From Azospirillum fermentarium (GTDB lineage Bacteria > Pseudomonadota > Alphaproteobacteria > Azospirillales > Azospirillaceae), in contig NZ_JAOQNH010000003.1 in the NCBI RefSeq assembly GCF_025961205.1, forward strand, positions 186,001 through 250,000: a stretch of DNA of 64,000 nt, given 5' to 3'. The first letter of the stretch is position 1, and every line of letters starts with the position of its first letter. Shown here piece after piece: positions 16,873-25,270 of this stretch. Below the pieces are notes generated by a model. That model saw nothing but the letters and a program-made list of their open reading frames with translations, searched no databases and had not been told where the DNA came from. Both the position numbers and the translations under genes were made by a program.

Positions 16873-18987
16873 CTATCCCCGCCGCAGCGCGTTGAGCAGG
16901 ATGCCGATGGTGGTGCCGTTGTGCAGCACCGCCGTTCCCACCGGCGACAGCAGGCCCATGGCCGCCGCCCCCAGGATCGCCGTGTTCAGCCCCACCGTCA
17001 GGCGGTAGTTGGACGCGATCAGGGCCATGGTGGCGTTGGCCGTTTCCTTGGCGTCGGCCACCCGTTCGATGCGGTCTTCCAGCAGGGCCACGTCGGCGGT
17101 CAGGCGGGCGATGTCCGCCCCCTTCTGCATGGCGATGCCCACATGGGCGCCGGCCAGGGCCGGGGCATCGTTGATGCCGTCGCCGACGAAGGCGATGCGG
17201 GCGCCATCGCGGCTGAGATCCTCCACGATGCGGGCCTTGTCGGCGGGCAGAAGCTCGGCGTGGAAATCGTCCAGGCCCAGCTCATTCGCCAGCTCGGCCG
17301 CACGGTCGCGGTGGTCGCCGGTCAGCAGCAGGATGCGCGTCACCCCCGCCTGCCGCAGCCGGGCGATGGTGGCGGCACTGGTGGCGCGCGTGCTGTCCTT
17401 CAGCGCCAGAACCCCCACCAGCTTGCCGCCGAAGCCGATGAACAGCAGGGTCTTGCCCTCCTGGTACAGCCGGTTGATGGCATCCTCGTGGGGGGCGACG
17501 TCGATGCCCTCGTCCTCCTGCACGAAATGGCGGGAGCCGACGACGATGCGCTTGCCGTCGATGATGCTGGCGACCCCGTGGGCGACGATGAACTGCACCT
17601 CCTGGTGATCGAAATGGCGGTTCTCGATCTCGCGCGCCGCCGCCACCACCGCCATCGCCAGGGGGTGGAAGTAATGCTCCTCCACCGACGCCGCCAGACA
17701 GATCAGGTCGTTGGGGGTGTAGGCGGCGTCGAAGGTGATGGAATCGGTGACCTGCAGCATCCCCGTGGTCAGGGTGCCGGTCTTGTCGAACACGAAGGTG
17801 TCGGCCTGGGCCAGCCGTTCCAGCGCCCCCGCACCCTTCACCAGAATCCCCGACTGCCCCGCGCCGTACATGGCCGATTTGAAGGCGACCGGCGTCGCCA
17901 GCTTCAGCGCGCAGGAATAATCGGCCTGCAGCACCGACGCCGCGTTCTGCCACGTGCCGCTCAGCACGGCGGAGGTGGCGGCCAGCCGCAGCACCGTGGG
18001 CACGAGCTGGTCGGCCAGGCGCGACGCCTCCAACTGCGCGGTGCTCTTGGCGGTCAGGGACTGTTCCACGTAATCGGCGATGCGGGCGGCGGCGGTGTGG
18101 GTGCCCACCTGTTCGGCGTAGATGACCAGCCGCCCTTCCTCCATCAGCGTGCCCGAAAGCACGCCGTCGCCGCGGCCCTTGGCCACCGGCACGCTTTCGC
18201 CGGTCATGGCCGCCTGGTTGACGGTGGCGGTGCCGCTCATCACCGTGCCGTCCACCGGGATGACCGCACCGGCCCCGACCACCACCGAATCCCCCACCGC
18301 CACGGTGCCGGCGGGCACCAGGATCTCCACCCCGCCGCGCAAGACCCAGATCTCGTCGCTGGACGGGCGCAGCAGGTGTTTCAGCAGGCTGTCGGAGCGC
18401 CGGGCGATGGATTCCTCCATATACTCGCCCAGCGCCAGCATGAAGGTGGTGGTGTTGGCGGCGGTGAAGTCGCGGCGCGCCAGCGAGATCGACACCGCCA
18501 TCGCCTCCAGCACGTGGGAGGTGACGCCCTCCCGCGCATAGATCCCCGTGGCCTCCTTCAGCAGCGGCAGCGCGCCGGCCAGGGCCAGCGGCAGGCGCAG
18601 CGGCATGGGCAGCAGGAAACTGCCCGCCAGGGTCGCCAGCCGTACCAGAACCTGCCGTCCGGCGTCCCCCGCCGCCGCGCGCGTTTCGGGCGCGGGGGCG
18701 GGCGTGTCCGCCGGGACGGGCAGGGCGGCCAGGGTGCCGCACAGCGCGGCGGCGCTGGTGCGCCCGCGGTCGTAGCGCACGGCCAGCGAGCGGGCGGCGG
18801 GCGACACCCGCACCGATTCCACCCCCTCCACCCGTTCCACCGCGCGGGCCAGCGCGTCGGCGCCCGACGGGCTGCCGGGACGGCAGCGGTAGCGCAGCCG
18901 CACCCGGCCCGGCACATGATGCACCGGCTCCAGCGCGGTGAACCACGGCAGATCCGGGGGGATGGGCCAGGGGGCGGGGGCGGTCAT
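16873..18987 (-). CDS. P1B-type metal-translocating ATPase, atypical CPx motif
   Basis: A 704-residue P-type ATPase. The N-terminal HMA-like domain carries VHHVPGRVRLRYR. The phosphorylation site is DKTGTLT (about residue 400), with TGES (actuator domain) and GDGINDAPALA (hinge) present. The membrane metal motif reads YSCALKLATP, so the usual Cys-Pro-Cys or Ser-Pro-Cys proline is absent. The N-terminal module replaces the CxxC metal domain of CopA/ZntA. It resembles the CtpC-like group of transporters whose metals include Mn and Zn. The five small genes upstream overlap in series and two share the PGR motif. A Fur-like box heads the operon, so iron or iron-linked metal export is the working guess. 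Confidence 0.85.
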   Translation of the reverse strand: MTAPAPWPIPPDLPWFTALEPVHHVPGRVRLRYRCRPGSPSGADALARAVERVEGVESVRVSPAARSLAVRYDRGRTSAAALCGTLAALPVPADTPAPAPETRAAAGDAGRQVLVRLATLAGSFLLPMPLRLPLALAGALPLLKEATGIYAREGVTSHVLEAMAVSISLARRDFTAANTTTFMLALGEYMEESIARRSDSLLKHLLRPSSDEIWVLRGGVEILVPAGTVAVGDSVVVGAGAVIPVDGTVMSGTATVNQAAMTGESVPVAKGRGDGVLSGTLMEEGRLVIYAEQVGTHTAAARIADYVEQSLTAKSTAQLEASRLADQLVPTVLRLAATSAVLSGTWQNAASVLQADYSCALKLATPVAFKSAMYGAGQSGILVKGAGALERLAQADTFVFDKTGTLTTGMLQVTDSITFDAAYTPNDLICLAASVEEHYFHPLAMAVVAAAREIENRHFDHQEVQFIVAHGVASIIDGKRIVVGSRHFVQEDEGIDVAPHEDAINRLYQEGKTLLFIGFGGKLVGVLALKDSTRATSAATIARLRQAGVTRILLLTGDHRDRAAELANELGLDDFHAELLPADKARIVEDLSRDGARIAFVGDGINDAPALAGAHVGIAMQKGADIARLTADVALLEDRIERVADAKETANATMALIASNYRLTVGLNTAILGAAAMGLLSPVGTAVLHNGTTIGILLNALRRG

Positions 18988-19319
18988 AGGGCGCCGGCCT
19001 GTTCCGCCTCCAGCTCCGCCTGAAGGTCGGCGGCCTGTTCCTTCATCTCGGCCAGCCCGCCGGCCAGCGAGCCGTAGAGCTTCAGCCCCGACTTGATGAT
19101 CTTGCCGCGCAGCTCCGCGTCGGACAGCACATAGGCCGCCGCCGCCCCGACCAGGGCGCCCACCAGGAACTGTTCCGACGGGCGGCCCGGCAGCAGGTTG
19201 GACAGCCCGCCCAGCATCCCCTGGTTCCGCGGGGCCGGCGGCGTCCAGCCGGCGGCGATCATGTCGGCGTACTGGCGCTGTTTCTTCGCCTTCTTCGACG
19301 CTTTGTTCTTCTTAGCCAC
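18984..19319 (-). CDS. Small Lys-rich membrane-associated protein of P-ATPase operon
   Basis: A 111-residue protein with a very basic start (KKNKASKKAKKQRQ), a hydrophobic stretch (FLVGALVGAAAAYVLSD, about 50-68) and an acidic, helical C-terminus (AEMKEQAADLQAELEAEQ). This is a YtxH-like arrangement. Its stop overlaps the ATPase start (ATGA). It looks like an accessory or scaffold for the ATPase; no metal ligand cluster is visible. I do not recognise a named family with certainty. Confidence 0.7.
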   Translation of the reverse strand: MAKKNKASKKAKKQRQYADMIAAGWTPPAPRNQGMLGGLSNLLPGRPSEQFLVGALVGAAAAYVLSDAELRGKIIKSGLKLYGSLAGGLAEMKEQAADLQAELEAEQAGAL

Positions 19320-19638
19320 GGGTGTCCTCCTGGTTGGCGGGGGTGTCCGCCGGATTCAACAGATGTTCGAGCGCCACGACCCCGGCCACCCCGGCGGCCA
19401 CCGCCAGCACCGCCCCCGCCGCGTTGCGGCTACGCACTGCGTCGGCGGCGGCGGTTCCGGCGGCCAGGGCGGCCCCGCCCTGAAGCGCGTAGCGCAGGAT
19501 CTTGCGCCCCGGCGGCGGTGCGCCGCCGGCCCAGCGTTCCTGCACCGCGGTCAGCAGCGCCGCCGCCACCATGCCGCGGGTGAAGGTGGCCGACATCTCC
19601 GGCAGGGCGAGGGCCTTGACCCGCCGGCCCTTCTTCAT
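19312..19638 (-). CDS. Hypothetical small membrane protein of P-ATPase operon
   Basis: From ATG 19638 the protein has 108 residues. It has a basic N-terminus (MKKGRRVKALALPEM) and two Ala-rich hydrophobic stretches (LQGGAALAAGTAAADAV and GAVLAVAAGVAGVVALEHLL). It overlaps the upstream gene by 4 bases and the downstream gene by 8. No catalytic or metal motif is visible. Position implies an accessory inner-membrane subunit of the metal ATPase. Confidence 0.65.
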   Translation of the reverse strand: MKKGRRVKALALPEMSATFTRGMVAAALLTAVQERWAGGAPPPGRKILRYALQGGAALAAGTAAADAVRSRNAAGAVLAVAAGVAGVVALEHLLNPADTPANQEDTRG

Positions 19639-19955
19639 GGTGCGGTCCCTTCGGGCCGCGGTGCCGGCTCGGCGGTGTCCGTTACCGGCGTATCCGTTAC
19701 GGTGGTATCCGTTACGGACGTATCGGGTTCGGTGGTCTCCGGTGCGGCGGCGGCCGCCGCCTCCGGCTCCAGCTTGGTGCGCAGGCAGGCGGAGGTGCGC
19801 TCGATGGCCGACAGGCCGGACACGGCGGCCCCGCGCACGGCGCCGGTGGCCTGCTGCCCCGTGGCCTTCAGCGGCCCCTTGACACCCTTGAGCAGGCGCA
19901 CGCCGGCGGCACCGGCCAGCAGACCCGTGGCGAAGACCAGCAACGGATACATCAT
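19635..19955 (-). CDS. PacL/DUF1490-like accessory protein with TDT repeats
   Basis: A 106-residue protein with one N-terminal helix (MMYPLLVFATGLLAGAAGVR), a basic amphipathic stretch, a Glu/Ala segment and a C-terminal run of VTDT units (TDTTVTDTPVTDT). The start, TGLLAGAAGVRLLKGVKGPL, recalls the DUF1490 PacL proteins that work beside mycobacterial CtpC/CtpG/CtpV. The C-terminal His/Asp metal motif of PacL1 is missing here and replaced by Thr/Asp repeats. Homology is inference; the shared genomic position next to a P1B ATPase supports it. Confidence 0.6.
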   Translation of the reverse strand: MMYPLLVFATGLLAGAAGVRLLKGVKGPLKATGQQATGAVRGAAVSGLSAIERTSACLRTKLEPEAAAAAAPETTEPDTSVTDTTVTDTPVTDTAEPAPRPEGTAP

Positions 19956-19963
19956 TCTTCTCC

Positions 19964-20323
19964 TTATTCCGCAGGGACGGCGGCAAGACGCAGCAGCGCC
20001 GCGGCGCCGGGGGAGGCCGTGCCGGCCAACAGGTCGGTCCAGGCCGACGGCGGGATCGCCGCCGGGTCGTATTCGATGGTGCAGGACAGGGCCAGGGGAT
20101 TGACCGACACCGACCGGATGGCCGGAGCCGCCGTCAGCGCCCGGTTCAACGCCGCGATGTCCGCGGCGGCGGCGGCCAGATGCCCCCCGGCGGATGCCTC
20201 CAGCTTCAAGCGGATGCGTCCGGGAATGTGATGGGCGATGCGCAGCAGGGCGGTCAGGCGAAGGAGGGGGGAAGACGGCATCGGGTCGGCTCGGCGCAGG
20301 CGGTCGGGGGATGGGGCGGTCAC
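19964..20323 (-). CDS. Small HMA_2-like protein with HHIPGRIRLKL motif
   Basis: A 119-residue soluble protein. LRIAHHIPGRIRLKLEAS followed by a predicted beta-alpha-beta fold (SVSVNPLALSCTIEYD) matches the N-terminal module of the ATPase encoded downstream (VHHVPGRVRLRYR). It is therefore probably a stand-alone version of the same metal-binding or regulatory domain. Its start overlaps the stop of the upstream gene (ATGA). The conserved ligands are His-His and Arg rather than Cys-x-x-Cys, so copper handling is unlikely; the metal is unknown. Confidence 0.7.
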   Translation of the reverse strand: MTAPSPDRLRRADPMPSSPLLRLTALLRIAHHIPGRIRLKLEASAGGHLAAAAADIAALNRALTAAPAIRSVSVNPLALSCTIEYDPAAIPPSAWTDLLAGTASPGAAALLRLAAVPAE

Positions 20324-20820
20324 TGGAACAGGCGTTTGCGCTGAATGACCATGTGAACCAGCATCAGGGCGACGAACGCCGCCCCGGCCCCGGCATGGAC
20401 CCGTTTGCCCACGCCCAGGGCGGCGAGGGTGGCGGCCATGCTGCCCATCATGCCGATCTTGGCGGCGCGGTTCACACGGCGGGTCAGGCTCTGCCCGCCC
20501 TGGCCGCCCGTTTGGGGGGCGGGGGCCGGTGCGGGGGAGGGGGCGGCGGGCGCCGTGTCCAGCCCCAGCATGTCCAGCCCCAGCACGGCGGCGGCGCTGG
20601 CGGTGGCGTGGGCCTCCGCCGCCGCGCGGTCCACGCGGGTGGGGTCATAGAGAACCAGAAGGCTGCCGGCGGCGGTGCTGCTTTCCGCCACCCGCAGGCC
20701 GTCGAGTGCGGTCAGCCGTTCCGCCAGATCCCGGTTGAGGCCGGGCCGGCGCAGCAGCGGATGGCGCAGGCGCATCCGCCCCGGCAGCGCCGACGCGAGA
20801 GGGGTGCCCGATCCGGTCAT
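20320..20820 (-). CDS. HMA_2-like domain fused to membrane helices, first gene of P-ATPase operon
   Basis: A 166-residue protein. Residues 10-70 carry ASALPGRMRLRHPLLRRP and a ferredoxin-like fold ending in SLLVLYDPTRV, a third version of the PGR module. A Pro/Ala linker follows, then two helices (MMGSMAATLAALGVGKRV and GAGAAFVALMLVHMVIQRK). It starts 29 bases from a Fur-like box, so it heads the operon. It could present metal to the ATPase at the membrane. No characterised homologue comes to mind. Confidence 0.7.
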   Translation of the reverse strand: MTGSGTPLASALPGRMRLRHPLLRRPGLNRDLAERLTALDGLRVAESSTAAGSLLVLYDPTRVDRAAAEAHATASAAAVLGLDMLGLDTAPAAPSPAPAPAPQTGGQGGQSLTRRVNRAAKIGMMGSMAATLAALGVGKRVHAGAGAAFVALMLVHMVIQRKRLFQ

Positions 20821-20848
20821 GGAGTCCTCCCGGTGGGGGGTACGCTAA

Positions 20849-20866
20849 TGCAAGTGAGTCTCATTT
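20849..20866 (-). promoter_or_regulatory. Fur-like box between P-ATPase operon and catalase
   Basis: TGCAAGTGAGTCTCATTT matches the TonB-receptor site at 13698 in 14 of its first 17 positions by eye. It lies 29 bases before the first gene of the P-ATPase operon and 170 bases before the divergent catalase, so it could respond to iron for one or both. Confidence 0.5.
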
Positions 20867-21038
20867 ATGGGGCTTATGCTAATCCACACCGGGGGGCGGG
20901 TCAAACGCCACGTTGCCGCGGATGCGAAGGGGGGCTGCGGTAGGGAAAACCTATTGCTGCGGTCGGAAGTAACGATTGGACGCACGGCCAGGACACAGGC
21001 AATCATCGGCCAACCCCCGATGAAAACGAGAGGACGCC

Positions 21039-22490
21039 ATGACCACCCTGACCACTACCTTCGGCACTCCGGTTGTTGACAACCAGAATTCGCTGACCGC
21101 TGGACCGCGTGGTCCGGTGCTGTTGCAGGATTTTCACCTGATCGAGAAGCTGGCTCATTTCAACCGCGAGCGTATTCCCGAGCGTGTGGTCCATGCCAAG
21201 GGAGCCGGTGCTTACGGTGTCTTCCGCGTCACCCGCGACGTGAGCGCCTATACCAAGGCCGCCTTCCTGTCCGCCGTGGGCAAGGAGACGGAGGTGTTCG
21301 TCCGCTTCTCCACCGTCGGCGGCGAAAAGGGATCGGCGGATGCCGAGCGCGACCCCCGCGGCTTCGCGGTCAAGTTCTACACCGAAGAGGGCAATTACGA
21401 TCTGGTCGGCAACAACACCCCGGTGTTCTTCCTGCGCGATCCGCTGAAGTTCCCCGACTTCATCCACACGCAAAAGCGCAACCCGGCCACCAACCTGAAG
21501 GATCCCACCGCCATGTGGGATTTCTTCTCGCTGTCGCCGGAAACCATGCACCAGCTGACCATCCTGTTCAGCGACCGTGGCACGCCGCGCAGCTACCGCC
21601 ACATGGACGGGTTCTCCAGCCACACCTTCTCGTGGATCAACGCGGCGGGGGAACGGTTCTGGGTCAAGTATCATTTCAAGACCCGCCAGGGGATCGAGAA
21701 CTTCACCGCCGAGCAGGCGGTGCGCATGGCCGGAATCGACCCCGACCACGCCACCCGCGACCTGTTCGCCAGCATCGCCGACGGCAACGCCCCGTCGTGG
21801 CGGGTGGCGGTCCAGATCATGCCGGAGGCGGAGGCCGAAACCTACCGCATCAATCCCTTCGACCTGACCAAGGTGTGGCCGCACGCGGATTACCCGCTGA
21901 TCGACATCGGCGAGATGACGCTGAACCGCAACCCGGAGAATTACTTCGCCGAGGTGGAGCAGGCGGCCTTCAGCCCGGCCAGCGTGGTGCCCGGCGTCTC
22001 CTTCAGCCCCGACAGGATGCTCCAGGGGCGGCTGTTCGCCTATGCCGACGCCCACCGCTACCGTCTGGGCGGCAACTATGGGCTGCTGCCGGTCAACCGG
22101 CCCCATGGCTGCCCCGTTCACAATTACCAGCGCGACGGGGCCATGCGGTTCGACGGCAACGGCGGCGGGGCGCCCAACTATGAGCCCAACAGCGCCGGCG
22201 GCCCGGTCCAGGCCGGCGCGGCGGCGGGCGAGCCGCCCTTGCGCATCAGCGGCGACGCCGCCCATTACGACCACCGCGCGGGCAACGACGACTATGCCCA
22301 GGCCGGCGCCCTGTTCCGTCTGATCGGGGCGGAGGCCCAGGCCCGGCTGATGGACGCCATCGCCGGCTCGCTGAGCAAGGCCCCGGCGGCGATCCAGGAG
22401 CGGCAATTGCGCCACTTCGCCGCCGCCGACCCGGCCTATGGCGCGGGTGTCGCCCGCCGGCTGGAGGCGGCGGCGGTCTCCGCCCTCTGA
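21039..22490 (+). CDS. katA: Monofunctional haem catalase, small-subunit type
   Basis: A 483-residue catalase, the usual size of clade 3 enzymes. The distal catalytic site is FNRERIPERVVHAKGAGAYG with the active His. The proximal haem ligand is the Tyr in the ADAHRYRLGGNYGLLPVN region. The protein starts with TPVVDNQNSLTAGPRGPVLL, as in KatA proteins, and GAGAGGACG precedes the ATG. It converts hydrogen peroxide to water and oxygen, probably in the cytoplasm as a tetramer. It is divergent from the Fur-box-headed metal ATPase operon, which may link iron, metal export and peroxide stress. Confidence 0.95.
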   Translation: MTTLTTTFGTPVVDNQNSLTAGPRGPVLLQDFHLIEKLAHFNRERIPERVVHAKGAGAYGVFRVTRDVSAYTKAAFLSAVGKETEVFVRFSTVGGEKGSADAERDPRGFAVKFYTEEGNYDLVGNNTPVFFLRDPLKFPDFIHTQKRNPATNLKDPTAMWDFFSLSPETMHQLTILFSDRGTPRSYRHMDGFSSHTFSWINAAGERFWVKYHFKTRQGIENFTAEQAVRMAGIDPDHATRDLFASIADGNAPSWRVAVQIMPEAEAETYRINPFDLTKVWPHADYPLIDIGEMTLNRNPENYFAEVEQAAFSPASVVPGVSFSPDRMLQGRLFAYADAHRYRLGGNYGLLPVNRPHGCPVHNYQRDGAMRFDGNGGGAPNYEPNSAGGPVQAGAAAGEPPLRISGDAAHYDHRAGNDDYAQAGALFRLIGAEAQARLMDAIAGSLSKAPAAIQERQLRHFAAADPAYGAGVARRLEAAAVSAL

Positions 22491-22513
22491 CGGGAAGAGC
22501 CAGGGAGCCGCTC

Positions 22514-22547
22514 TGCGGGGCGGGTGGCGCGTGCCGCCCGCCCCGCA
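22514..22547 (+). terminator. GC-rich hairpin after catalase
   Basis: TGCGGGGCGGG (22514-22524) pairs with CCCGCCCCGCA (22537-22547). No T-run follows, so termination efficiency is uncertain. Just beyond, CCCGCAT-CAATTG occurs twice (22541-22555 and 22557-22571). Confidence 0.45.
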
Positions 22548-22678
22548 TGCAATTGGCCCCGCATACAATTGCGCGCGTATGTGTTCTTTCTTTGCCTGTT
22601 GCCGTGCGGTGATTGCCTTATTTAGATGAATTCCTGATATGATTTTTCTTTTATTGTGATTGTTGGGGACAAGCGATC

Positions 22679-23341
22679 ATGACATCACAGACCAGCGCCA
22701 CGATCCGGACCGCCACGCCGGGGGCCGTCGGGTTCGATTGCAACACGGTGCTGACCACGCAGACGGCCACGGCTTTCCGGTCCGCCGGCTTCACCTTCGC
22801 CATCCGTTACCTGTCCCGCAACACGCCGGAATCCGCCGGTGATCTGAGCGCGCCGGAAACCGCTGCGATCCTGGCCGCCGGCCTGGCGCTGATGGCGGTG
22901 CAGCATGTCCAGGCCAGCGGCTGGACCCCCAGCCAGTCCCTGGGCACCCAGTACGGCAACGCCGCCGTCACCAACGCCAAGGCGGCCGGGCTGCCCGCCG
23001 GCACGTCGGTATGGCTGGATCTGGAAGGGGTGTCCTCCGCCGCCACCGCCACCGTCATCGAGTCTTATTGCAATGCGTGGTCCGCCGCCGTCAGCGGCGG
23101 CGGCTATCGGCCCGGCATCTATGTGGGCGCCAACTGCGGGGTGACCAGCAGCCAGATCGAAGCGTTGGATTTTCAGTATTTCTGGAAATCGGGCAGCAGC
23201 GTGCCGGCCCTGTCGAACCCCGGCTATTGCATGGTCCAGCAGATCGGCAGCGGTTACGAGGTGGATGGCGTCGCCTACGACAAGGACACGGTGCAGGCCG
23301 GCGTCAGCCCGTTGCCCGTGTGGGCGGTCAGCACCGGGTAA
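22679..23341 (+). CDS. DUF1906 glycoside-hydrolase-like protein
   Basis: A 220-residue protein. TPGAVGFDCNTVLTTQTATA and FAIRYLSRN at the N-terminus, VWLDLEGV in the middle and a C-terminal QIGSGYEVDGVAYDKDTVQ match the DUF1906 (Rv2525c-like, GH25-type) barrel. The predicted acidic pair is in FDCNT and WLDLEGV. Rv2525c and relatives are thought to act on cell-wall glycans, but activity is unproven. No signal peptide is visible, so export would need another route. GGGGACAAG precedes the ATG, and an AT-rich leader of about 100 bases lies between it and the catalase hairpin. Confidence 0.8.
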   Translation: MTSQTSATIRTATPGAVGFDCNTVLTTQTATAFRSAGFTFAIRYLSRNTPESAGDLSAPETAAILAAGLALMAVQHVQASGWTPSQSLGTQYGNAAVTNAKAAGLPAGTSVWLDLEGVSSAATATVIESYCNAWSAAVSGGGYRPGIYVGANCGVTSSQIEALDFQYFWKSGSSVPALSNPGYCMVQQIGSGYEVDGVAYDKDTVQAGVSPLPVWAVSTG

Positions 23342-23351
23342 TACCCCGGCG

Positions 23352-24473
23352 TCACTCCAGAACCTGAAACAGGGTACGGGTGCGCCGGGTGGTGCGGCAC
23401 ACCCGGCACAGCCCGTCATCGGCGGGGGTGTCCGGGGCCGTCTTGTCCGGTGCGCCGCCGGCGGGGGGAACCCGCCATTCGGTGACGCCGCAGGCCGTGC
23501 AGCGCGCACGGGCCAGCGGCACCGCATCCTGCCGCTGCGGCGCCAGCCGTTCCAGCAGGACGGCGTTGGTGTGGCACACGTCGGCGCACAGGCGGCAGCC
23601 GGTGCAGTCGGGGGCGGACAGGCGGAAGGCGGAGGCGGCCTCGTCCACCCGGATGGCCCCGGTGGGGCAGATGCGGGCGCACGCCGCACAGCCGTCGCAC
23701 GCGGCGGCGTCGATGACCGGCACCCACGGCCACGGAATCCCCGCCGCCGCCACGCCGGGGGCCGGCGGGGGAAGGGTGCGGCCCGGCGGCTGGGGATGGG
23801 GGGCCGCCGGCTGCAGGGCGGCGCCGGCGGTGTCCACCACCTCGCTCACCCGCCGGGCGGTCATGCGGAACAGCGCCCGCCGGCCCAGCGCCGGCCCGCC
23901 GTCGGGTTCGGTGTCGAAGGTCAGCAGCGCCTGCCACGGCGCACGGGACCGGTTGACCAGCCGCATCGGTTCCAGCCCCCGCCGGGTCAGCAGGTGGTTC
24001 AGGTCGGCCATGGTCTTTTCCAGCCGGGCCGGGGTGTTGCTGCCGGTGGGGCAGGTGGCGCACCCCTCGCGCGTGGCATAGAACCGCCGCACCCCCGCCC
24101 GGTACAGCCCCGCCAGATCGGCGACGGTCAGCACCCCCAGACAGGGCATCACGCCGTCCACCCCGTCGCGCCCGTTGCGCAGGCCGGTGTTGGCGCAGGC
24201 GGCAAAGGCCACCCGTTCCCGCCCTTCCCGCCGTTTGGCGGGGGTGTGGGTGTGGGCGATCACCCCCTGCGGGCAGGCGGCGGCGCACAGGCCGCAGCCG
24301 TCGCAGGATTCGGGCGTCAGGCTGACGCCTTCCTCGTCCACCTGCCATGCCCCCCTGGGGCAGACGTCGGCGCAGGCCCGGCACGATGCCACCGCCGCCG
24401 CCACATGGACGCAGCGGGCGCCGTCGATGCGCGGCAGACGGTCCACGACGGCAGAATCCACGGCCCGATGCAT
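23352..24473 (-). CDS. Polyferredoxin, last gene of molybdoenzyme operon
   Basis: From ATG 24473 (GGAAGGGAG upstream) the protein has 373 residues. Four 4Fe-4S-type cysteine motifs are readable: CRACADVCPRGA, CDGCGLCAAACPQG, CDGCAACARICPTG and CTGCRLCADVCHTN. A C-terminal CTAC...CRVC pair looks like a zinc or rubredoxin-like knuckle. A middle segment with CATCPTGSNTPARL is typical of this type of accessory ferredoxin in DmsA-like clusters. It has no signal peptide, so it is probably cytoplasmic and may serve electron supply or cofactor assembly. Confidence 0.8.
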   Translation of the reverse strand: MHRAVDSAVVDRLPRIDGARCVHVAAAVASCRACADVCPRGAWQVDEEGVSLTPESCDGCGLCAAACPQGVIAHTHTPAKRREGRERVAFAACANTGLRNGRDGVDGVMPCLGVLTVADLAGLYRAGVRRFYATREGCATCPTGSNTPARLEKTMADLNHLLTRRGLEPMRLVNRSRAPWQALLTFDTEPDGGPALGRRALFRMTARRVSEVVDTAGAALQPAAPHPQPPGRTLPPPAPGVAAAGIPWPWVPVIDAAACDGCAACARICPTGAIRVDEAASAFRLSAPDCTGCRLCADVCHTNAVLLERLAPQRQDAVPLARARCTACGVTEWRVPPAGGAPDKTAPDTPADDGLCRVCRTTRRTRTLFQVLE

Positions 24474-24514
24474 CCGGCTCCCTTCCTCAAAGCACGGCAC
24501 GTCGGAACATGAGA

Positions 24515-25270
24515 TCAGCCGCAGCCGGTGGGCCGCGTGTCGGGTGCCGCCGCCTCTTTGGCGTAAGAGGGCCGTGGCACGTCGAGGAACGCCCCCAACA
24601 GGTCGCGCAGCCGGTCCAGATACGCGCCGGTCAGCAATGCCAAGCCGCCATAATAGGCCGTGGCGCACCGCCCCGCCACCCGCGAACAGAACGACGGCAC
24701 CCACCGCATGGGGTGTGCGTCGAGAAACCGCAGGGCGTGGCGCAGTCCCTCCTCGTCCCGCGCCCGTTCCAGCAGCAGGGCCAGGAAGTGCAGCTCCAGC
24801 ACCAGATGGTCGGAATCGCGGTTGTCCCCCGGTTTCTGAACCACGTTGGCGGCACTGTACCAGCGGCGGACGGCGAACATGGCCTCTTGCCGCACCAGCG
24901 GTTCGTCGTGCACCCACACCGATTCCAGCGGGGCCGCCCGGTAGGTGTGGTTCAGATAGATGGCCGCGAAATCGGCGGCCAGCGTGTCCAGCGTGCCGGG
25001 ATCCACCGGCTGGGGCATGGCGCCCAGGAACTCCTCCATCAGGGCGAAGCCCTGGTGCGCGTCGTCCCGGTCCAGCGTCACCGCGAAAAAATCCTGGAGG
25101 GGCTGCCCGCGCAGCCCCTCCAGAAAGTCGGCAGCCGGCTCGCGGTCATGGAAATCGGCCAGCCGATGGAGATCGGCCGCCGCTCCCTGCCCGAAAGCCG
25201 AAACCACCGGGGACGCTTCCGGTCCGGTGTGGGCGGGGATGTTCTCCCCGCCGGTGTTGCTTCCGTCCAC
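24515..25270 (-). CDS. TorD/DmsD-family molybdoenzyme chaperone
   Basis: A 251-residue helical protein beginning at a GTG that directly abuts the stop of the Fe-S subunit gene. The family hallmark region is visible as LAADFAAIYLNHTYRAAPLESVWVH, with DNRDSDHLVLELHFLALLL and FLDAHPMRWVPSFCSRV. TorD-like chaperones bind the Tat signal and apo-form of a partner molybdoenzyme until the cofactor is inserted. The partner is clearly the Mo subunit two genes upstream. The C-terminal tail is long and ends in CG. Confidence 0.85.
   Translation of the reverse strand: MDGSNTGGENIPAHTGPEASPVVSAFGQGAAADLHRLADFHDREPAADFLEGLRGQPLQDFFAVTLDRDDAHQGFALMEEFLGAMPQPVDPGTLDTLAADFAAIYLNHTYRAAPLESVWVHDEPLVRQEAMFAVRRWYSAANVVQKPGDNRDSDHLVLELHFLALLLERARDEEGLRHALRFLDAHPMRWVPSFCSRVAGRCATAYYGGLALLTGAYLDRLRDLLGAFLDVPRPSYAKEAAAPDTRPTGCG

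Noticed and set aside
24474..24917. N-terminal extension of the polyferredoxin
   Set aside because: It overlaps the TorD gene in another frame. The ATG at 24473 has a good ribosome-binding site and the cysteine motifs start after it.
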